A stretch of 64,000 nucleotides of DNA from Arthrobacter sp. AZCC_0090 (GTDB taxonomy: Bacteria; Actinomycetota; Actinomycetes; Actinomycetales; Micrococcaceae), in NCBI RefSeq assembly GCF_014207375.1, contig NZ_JACHEE010000014.1:1-64000 (forward strand), in the 5' to 3' direction. A program made the translations under genes and the position numbers. Below, piece after piece: positions 59,223-64,000 of the stretch. The first letter of the stretch is position 1. Each line of letters starts with the position of its first letter. The notes under the pieces are model-generated. The model was not told where the DNA came from. It saw only the letters and a program-made list of their open reading frames with translations, and made no database searches.

Positions 59223-59642
59223 CTAGCCTTCGATCGCTGCCTTCGCAGCAGGATCGGAGTCGTTCAGGAACTTCTCGATCCGCTCCGGTTCCTCGGCTTC
59301 GCCAATGGCGGCGGATGCCCGGCCGAGGGAGTACAGAGCGCGCAGGAATCCCCTGTTGGGCTCGTGCTCCCACGGGATGGGCCCGACGCCGCGCCAACCG
59401 TTGCGGCGCAGCGAATCCAGTCCACGGTGGTAACCCACACGCGAATACGCGTACGAATCGATGGTTCGTCCTTCAGCCCAGGCTTCCTCGGCCAGGATCG
59501 CCCACAGCAACGAAGACGTGGGGTACTTGGCTACGAGATCCAGGGCCTCCTGCCCCAACGCAAGGTGCTGGTACACCTCGGTCTCGGGAGGGAGGAGCGT
59601 CGGCTCCGGGCCCATCAGGTTCTTGCGGAATTCGTCGGACAT
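59223..59642 (-). CDS. DUF3151 protein
   Basis: A 139-residue protein matching DUF3151 (GPEPTLLPPETEVYQHLALGQEALDLVAKYP and GWRGVGPIPWEHEPNRGFLRAL). It is known only in actinobacteria, typically next to the aldolase gene as here (1-bp TAATG overlap). It resembles a small helical TPR-like fold. Function unknown; coupling suggests a link to glycolytic enzyme expression or assembly (inference). Confidence 0.93.
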   Translation of the reverse strand: MSDEFRKNLMGPEPTLLPPETEVYQHLALGQEALDLVAKYPTSSLLWAILAEEAWAEGRTIDSYAYSRVGYHRGLDSLRRNGWRGVGPIPWEHEPNRGFLRALYSLGRASAAIGEAEEPERIEKFLNDSDPAAKAAIEG

Positions 59643-60661
59643 TAGAAGGTCTTGCCGACCGAACCGAGCTGCTTGGCGGCTTCCACGATCCGGGCAGCCA
59701 TGCCGGCCTCGGCGGAGGCTCCCCAGACGCGGGGGTCGTAGGTCTTCTTGTTGCCCATTTCGCCGTCGACCTTCAGGACGCCGTCGTAGTTCGAGAACAT
59801 GTGACCGGCAACCGGGCGGGTAAACGCGTATTGGGTGTCGGTGTCGATGTTCATCTTGATGACACCGTAGGAAACAGCATCCGCGATTTCCTGCTCGGTG
59901 GAGCCGGAGCCGCCGTGGAAGACGAGGTCGAACGGGTTGGTCTTGCCGATCTTCGCACCGACCTCGGCCTGGATCTGCTTGAGCAGTTCGGGGCGGAGCT
60001 TGACGTTGCCCGGCTTGTACACGCCGTGGACGTTACCGAAGGTCAGGGCCGTCAGGTAGCGGCCGTTCTCGCCGGCGCCGAGGGCCTCGATGGTGGCGAG
60101 GGCGTCTGCAGTGGTGGTGTACAGCTTCTCGTTGATCTCGTTCTCGACGCCGTCTTCCTCGCCGCCAACCGTGCCGATTTCAACCTCGAGGATGATCTTG
60201 GCGGCAGCTGCGCGCTCCAAGAGTTCGCGACCGATGCGCAAGTTGTCTTCCAACGTCTCGTGCGAGCCGTCCCACATGTGCGAGTTGAAGATGGGGTCCT
60301 TGCCGGCCTTGACGGCTTCCTCGGAAGCAGCCAGCAGCGGGAGCACGAAGTCCGCGAGCTTGTCCTGCGGGCAGTGGTCCGTGTGCAGGGCGATGTTCAC
60401 GTTGTAGTTCTTGGCGACCTCGCGGGCGAAAGCCGCGAAGCCCAGGGAGCCGGCAACCATGTCCTTGACGGATGCGCCGGACCAGTAGGCCGCACCACCG
60501 GTGGAGACCTGGATGATGCCGTCCGATTCGGCCTCGGCAAAGCCGCGGATGGCGGCGTTCAGGGTCTGCGACGAGGTGACGTTCACTGCCGGGAACGCAT
60601 ATCCACCGGCCTTCGCGCGGTCGATCATCTCGGAGTAAATCTCTGGGGTTGCGATGGGCAT
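59642..60661 (-). CDS. fbaA: Class II fructose-bisphosphate aldolase
   Basis: A 339-residue zinc aldolase of glycolysis/gluconeogenesis. I choose the ATG at 60661 (MPIATPEIYSEMIDRAKAGGYAFPAVNV), with AGGAG nearby; the frame stays open to 61246 but overlaps the methyltransferase gene. Zinc ligand and active-site motifs are NIALHTDHCPQDK, EVEIGTVGGEEDG, FGNVHGVYK and FHGGSGST. It couples to DUF3151. Confidence 0.97.
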   Translation of the reverse strand: MPIATPEIYSEMIDRAKAGGYAFPAVNVTSSQTLNAAIRGFAEAESDGIIQVSTGGAAYWSGASVKDMVAGSLGFAAFAREVAKNYNVNIALHTDHCPQDKLADFVLPLLAASEEAVKAGKDPIFNSHMWDGSHETLEDNLRIGRELLERAAAAKIILEVEIGTVGGEEDGVENEINEKLYTTTADALATIEALGAGENGRYLTALTFGNVHGVYKPGNVKLRPELLKQIQAEVGAKIGKTNPFDLVFHGGSGSTEQEIADAVSYGVIKMNIDTDTQYAFTRPVAGHMFSNYDGVLKVDGEMGNKKTYDPRVWGASAEAGMAARIVEAAKQLGSVGKTF

Positions 60662-60813
60662 GCTGACTCCTATGCTGATTTTCGTCCGTGGGTTTTGTTG
60701 ACCCTGGAGTAGACCTATACGGCTAGACACCATCCTAGCGACTGAAGAATCCGGCACCGTGTTTCCGGTCACGGAGACGGGTAACACTTGCGGACCGTCT
60801 GTAAGAAAAGGCG

Positions 60814-61503
60814 TCAGGAGACCCGCTGCCCGAAGTTGTGCCGACGAATCCAGGCGTGCATCGCGATTGCCGCAGCCGACGCCGCATTCATCGAGCGAGT
60901 AGAACCGTACTGCTCGATCGACAGGGTGGCAACGGCGGCGTCGTGCACCTCGGGCGTCAATCCGGGGCCTTCCTGTCCGAACACGAGCACGCAGTTGCGC
61001 GGAAGGTCGTAGGTTTCCAGCGGCACGGAATCCGGGAAAATGTCGATGCCGATGATCGCCAACCCCTCCCCCTGCGCCCACGCCACGAAGTCCTCCACAG
61101 TGGGGTGGTGGCGGACGTGCTGGTAGCGGTCGGTGACCATGGCCCCGCGACGGTTCCACCGGCGTCGTCCGATGATGTGGACCTCTTTGGCGAGGAACGC
61201 GTTGGCGGTGCGCACCACGGTGCCGATGTTCAGGTCGTGCTGCCAATTCTCAATGGCGATGTGGAAATCGTGCCGGTGGGCGTCCAGATCCGCCACGATC
61301 GCTTCGTGCTTCCAGTACCGGTATTTGTCCACCACGTTGCGGCGGTCGCCGTCCGCCAGGAGGTCCGGATCCCATTGCTCGCCTTCCGGCCAATCACCTT
61401 CCCAGGGCCCGACGCCGACCTCCGGCTTCGCGTCTAGCTCACGGTCGATAGACGAGACAGCAGTGGTATCGGTAGGGGCTGGGTTCTGGGGCCGGTCAGT
61501 CAC
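60814..61503 (-). CDS. SpoU/TrmH-family RNA methyltransferase
   Basis: A 229-residue SPOUT methyltransferase. Motif 1 (AIENWQHDLNIGTVVRTANAF), motif 2 (LVFGQEGPGLTPEVHDAA) and motif 3 (IEQYGSTRSMNAASAAAIAMHAW) form the trefoil-knot SAM site. The N-terminal 45 residues are acidic and Trp-rich. Substrate position (tRNA Gm18 or an rRNA 2'-O site) cannot be settled by eye. Upstream of fba on the same strand with a 152-bp gap. Confidence 0.95.
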   Translation of the reverse strand: MTDRPQNPAPTDTTAVSSIDRELDAKPEVGVGPWEGDWPEGEQWDPDLLADGDRRNVVDKYRYWKHEAIVADLDAHRHDFHIAIENWQHDLNIGTVVRTANAFLAKEVHIIGRRRWNRRGAMVTDRYQHVRHHPTVEDFVAWAQGEGLAIIGIDIFPDSVPLETYDLPRNCVLVFGQEGPGLTPEVHDAAVATLSIEQYGSTRSMNAASAAAIAMHAWIRRHNFGQRVS

Positions 61504-61636
61504 TCCTCAACCCTAGCCCGGGCAGTACCGCCTGCGGCGCCGAAACCCAGTGCCGTAACGCTGGACACCCGGGTGTCTCAAGAACCGAAAGATGAAAGAC
61601 TTGGGACGAGAACCAGCCAATACGCGGAGGAAAAGC

Positions 61637-62467
61637 ATGGAGAACGAAACCGAGGCCCCGGAGAGCTCATCCCTCTACCGCAACGGACACGAGATTGAAT
61701 GCTGGCTCACCGACATGGACGGAGTGCTGGTTCACGAGAACCAGGCGGTTCCCGGAGCGGCCGAACTAATCCAACGCTGGGTGGATACCTCCAAGCGATT
61801 CCTCGTGCTCACCAACAACTCCATCTTCACGCCGAGGGACTTGGCGGCCCGCCTGAGCTCCTCGGGCTTGGAAATCCCGGAGGAGAACATTTGGACTTCG
61901 GCGCTTGCCACGGCACAGTTCCTGAAGGACCAGGTGCGGGGCTCGGACTCCGGGAACCGCGCCTACACCATCGGTGAGGCAGGGCTCACGACGGCGCTCC
62001 ACGAGGCGGGCTTCATCCTCACCGACCAGAACCCGGACTTCGTGGTGCTCGGTGAAACCCGCACGTACTCTTTCGAAGCAATCACCATGGCCATCCGGCT
62101 GATCCTCGCCGGAGCCCGCTTCATTGCCACCAACCCGGATGCCACGGGCCCGTCGAAAGACGGTCCGATGCCCGCCACCGGCGCCATCGCAGCGCTGATC
62201 TCCAAAGCCACCGGCCGCGAGCCCTACATTGTGGGCAAGCCAAACCCCATGATGTTCCGTTCGGCGATGAACCAGATCGACGCGCATTCCGAGACCACCG
62301 CCATGATCGGTGACCGCATGGACACGGACATCATCGCCGGCATGGAGGCCGGGCTGCACACCGTCCTGGTGCTTAGCGGCATCACCCAACGCGAGGACAT
62401 CGCTGCTTTCCCGTTCAGGCCGAACCAAGTCCTGAACTCAGTGGCCGATCTCAAGAACCAGATCTAA
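61637..62467 (+). CDS. HAD-IIA family sugar phosphatase
   Basis: A 276-residue NagD-type HAD phosphatase from ATG 61637, preceded by GCGGAGG. Motif I is LTDMDGVLVH with nucleophile Asp26 and Asp28; motif II FLVLTNNS; motif III around VGKPNPMMF and motif IV IGDRMDTDI. NagD proteins dephosphorylate small phosphorylated sugars or nucleotides. A longer start at 61592 lacks a ribosome site. It is followed by a phosphatase gene 9 bp downstream, so they are cotranscribed. Confidence 0.95.
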   Translation: MENETEAPESSSLYRNGHEIECWLTDMDGVLVHENQAVPGAAELIQRWVDTSKRFLVLTNNSIFTPRDLAARLSSSGLEIPEENIWTSALATAQFLKDQVRGSDSGNRAYTIGEAGLTTALHEAGFILTDQNPDFVVLGETRTYSFEAITMAIRLILAGARFIATNPDATGPSKDGPMPATGAIAALISKATGREPYIVGKPNPMMFRSAMNQIDAHSETTAMIGDRMDTDIIAGMEAGLHTVLVLSGITQREDIAAFPFRPNQVLNSVADLKNQI

Positions 62468-62476
62468 GGTCGAACC

Positions 62477-63169
62477 ATGGCTGTGCTGAACCTGCGTTCC
62501 CTGGCCGGCGGCCGGATCCTCAGAGGCAGCCAGCCATTCGGCATGGACGCGGCGGCGACCGCCGCCTTCTTTGAACTGCATGGGATCCAGACGGTCATGG
62601 ATTTGCGCAGCGGGTACGAACGCGCCATCGTGCCGTGGCGACTGGCCAACGGCACGGGGTCCAACACTCCAGTGGAGCTCGTGGAGAACCCCCTCGATCC
62701 GCGTGTCGCCTCGGCCGGGCTCCAAACGATCCACACAGTCGAAGACCTTGGGGAGCTGTACCTGGGTTGGGTCCGGACACGCCCTGATTGGGTAGCGGAA
62801 TCCCTCCGTCCCGCGGCCCAAGGCAAGCGGACACTCATCCACTGCTCCCTCGGCAAGGACCGCACCGGCGTCGTATCCGCATTGGCGCTCCTCGCGACCG
62901 GCACGGACCACGCAGCCGTTGTAGCGGACTACGCGGCCAGCACTGCAGCCCTGCCGCTGATGTTGGAGACCATGGCGGCGGCGTGGCGGCTGGCCGTCCC
63001 CGAAGTTCCGGAGGACGCGTTCAGTCCCTCGCTCATGCTGCTGCAATCCCCTGAGGCTGCCATGGAGTACTTCCTGGACGTGTTCGGGCGCGAGTTCGGA
63101 AGTGCGGCAGACTACCTGCACGACGCCGGACTGAGCGGCGCAGAGCTGGATGCGCTGCGGATGGCCTAG
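62477..63169 (+). CDS. IphP-type tyrosine/dual-specificity protein phosphatase
   Basis: A 230-residue phosphatase with the CX5R signature HCSLGKDRTGV (nucleophile Cys123, Arg129). The N-terminal LNLRSLAGGRILRGSQPF and TVMDLRSGYER match the bacterial protein-tyrosine phosphatase family (IphP-like). It shares an operon with the HAD phosphatase. Target proteins are unknown. Confidence 0.94.
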   Translation: MAVLNLRSLAGGRILRGSQPFGMDAAATAAFFELHGIQTVMDLRSGYERAIVPWRLANGTGSNTPVELVENPLDPRVASAGLQTIHTVEDLGELYLGWVRTRPDWVAESLRPAAQGKRTLIHCSLGKDRTGVVSALALLATGTDHAAVVADYAASTAALPLMLETMAAAWRLAVPEVPEDAFSPSLMLLQSPEAAMEYFLDVFGREFGSAADYLHDAGLSGAELDALRMA

Positions 63170-63234
63170 CCAGGGCCCACGCCGCCAGGGTTCCCTGGCC
63201 GAGCGAAGCGAGGTTAGGGGGCGGCGGGGATCGG

Positions 63235-64000
63235 TCAATTGATGACCACCCGCGAGCCGGCCCTGGGCAAGGGGAAAAGCTCGTTCTGCAGGTCATCGAT
63301 GATCGGATTATAGACAAAGGGGTTCCACTGGGGACTCGCGTGGGCGGGCCGGGCGCCGTCGGTCCTGAGGCCCGTGGAGGCTATGTTGAGCGGGAACGTT
63401 TTGGCCCACGCCGCCCGGGCAGTCTCGTAGTTCACTGTGTCATCGCGGGGGTTTCCGATGAAGGCCAGGCGGGTATCCCCCAGCCTGTCCGTGAACCGAG
63501 TGCCGTCGAAGTGGTAGATATAGTCCGATTCACTTTGAATCAGGACACTCGACGGTGCGATCGGCGATAGCTGCTCGAGGGTCTGGTCCCAAATCTGCCC
63601 CCACGTGCGTTCATGTTTGTTCACCACGCGCTCGCCCAGTTCGTAACCGCCGCGGAGCACCGACGGAACCTGGAAGCCACTCTCGTACAAGAACACCACG
63701 CCGTCGAACCAGCTTTGGTCGAGGATGTCGTACTTACTGAACGGCGAAGAATCCAACAGGACCAGTTTGACGCCGACGTCGTCCCGTTCACGCAGGAGGG
63801 CGGCCACTTCGGTGGCCAGCATGCCGCCGAAACTGTGGCCATAGAAGTAGAGCGTGTTCAGCTTCCGCTCATTGATATAGCCGATCACCGCGTCCGCCAC
63901 CTCAGCGACGTCCAACCCCAGGTTGGAGTACCCGACGGCGGCCAGCTGGCCCCTCTGCCTCAGCGATCCTCGGAGGGAGTTGAGGATCCATTGGGCTTCT
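63235..64000 (-). CDS. Alpha/beta hydrolase (partial, 5' end outside the window)
   Basis: The frame is open from the stop at 63235 to the window end (255 codons), so the gene starts beyond 64000. The nucleophile elbow YGHSFGGM is visible, and the later ESDYIYHFDGTRFTDRLGDTRLAFIG segment precedes the C-terminal part. It resembles an alpha/beta hydrolase of the thioesterase or secreted-lipase type. The ending NPIIDDLQNELFPLPRAGSRVVIN is not a known motif. An internal start at 63915 is possible but the upstream reading frame looks continuous. Confidence 0.88.
   Translation of the reverse strand, partial: EAQWILNSLRGSLRQRGQLAAVGYSNLGLDVAEVADAVIGYINERKLNTLYFYGHSFGGMLATEVAALLRERDDVGVKLVLLDSSPFSKYDILDQSWFDGVVFLYESGFQVPSVLRGGYELGERVVNKHERTWGQIWDQTLEQLSPIAPSSVLIQSESDYIYHFDGTRFTDRLGDTRLAFIGNPRDDTVNYETARAAWAKTFPLNIASTGLRTDGARPAHASPQWNPFVYNPIIDDLQNELFPLPRAGSRVVIN

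Noticed and set aside
59150..60712. A 520-codon plus-strand frame
   Set aside because: Opposite the DUF3151 and aldolase genes; shadow frame.
60662..61246. Long N-terminal extension of the aldolase
   Set aside because: It overlaps the SpoU methyltransferase gene; the AGGAG-preceded ATG at 60661 gives the standard aldolase length.

Overview
The window is high-GC actinobacterial DNA, most likely from the Arthrobacter/Paenarthrobacter group (Micrococcaceae). Support: a long fused PutA of 1,159 residues, the order purS-purQ-purL, a DUF3151 gene coupled to class II aldolase, an SRP RNA gene just before dnaX, and frequent GTG/TTG starts. This is inference from protein families and gene order; no rRNA is present.

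Left part (1-14.6 kb), accessory. The tail of an IS30-like element lies at the edge. A seven-gene minus-strand operon follows: YtcJ-type amidohydrolase, oppB-C-D-F-like ABC genes, a peptide-type binding lipoprotein and an isochorismatase-like hydrolase. A degraded C45-family acyltransferase and a LacI regulator come next, then a plus-strand set of APC permease, TetR regulator and a second YtcJ-type amidohydrolase. Near-identical inverted repeats precede the amidohydrolase-opp operon and the permease gene, so the TetR protein probably controls both. I read this as an uptake-and-hydrolysis system for an unknown amide or peptide-like compound.

Middle (14-46 kb), mostly chromosomal core. Glutathione peroxidase, an M23 peptidase with a Pro/Thr/Ser tail, a MarR/MFS pair, an MpaB-family oxygenase, putA with a divergent LysR gene, tRNA-Ser(GGA), SRP RNA, dnaX, recR, an ABC-2 exporter inserted between recR and lysC, then an OhrR-like regulator followed by two subtilisin-inhibitor-like (SSI) genes around a 3-methyladenine-glycosylase-like gene. 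These converge on a large secreted S8 protease. purSQL, a DUF559 nuclease-like gene between two copies of one palindrome, DUF503 and DUF1206 genes follow.

Right part (46-64 kb). A sugar ABC operon without an ATPase, a TPR protein, MmcQ/YjbR, a polysaccharide deacetylase, a CoA-binding protein, an ECF sigma factor with a membrane partner, purA, a secreted phosphoesterase, a possible uracil-DNA-glycosylase-like protein, DUF3151-fba, a SpoU methyltransferase, a HAD phosphatase, a tyrosine phosphatase and a partial alpha/beta hydrolase cut by the window end.

Intergenic space is rich in dispersed repeats: a 17-bp unit (consensus RACGCTCSCTCACCTTT) in arrays at three places, twice with a shared GC-rich hairpin, and long palindromes just after stop codons. 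No CRISPR array was seen.
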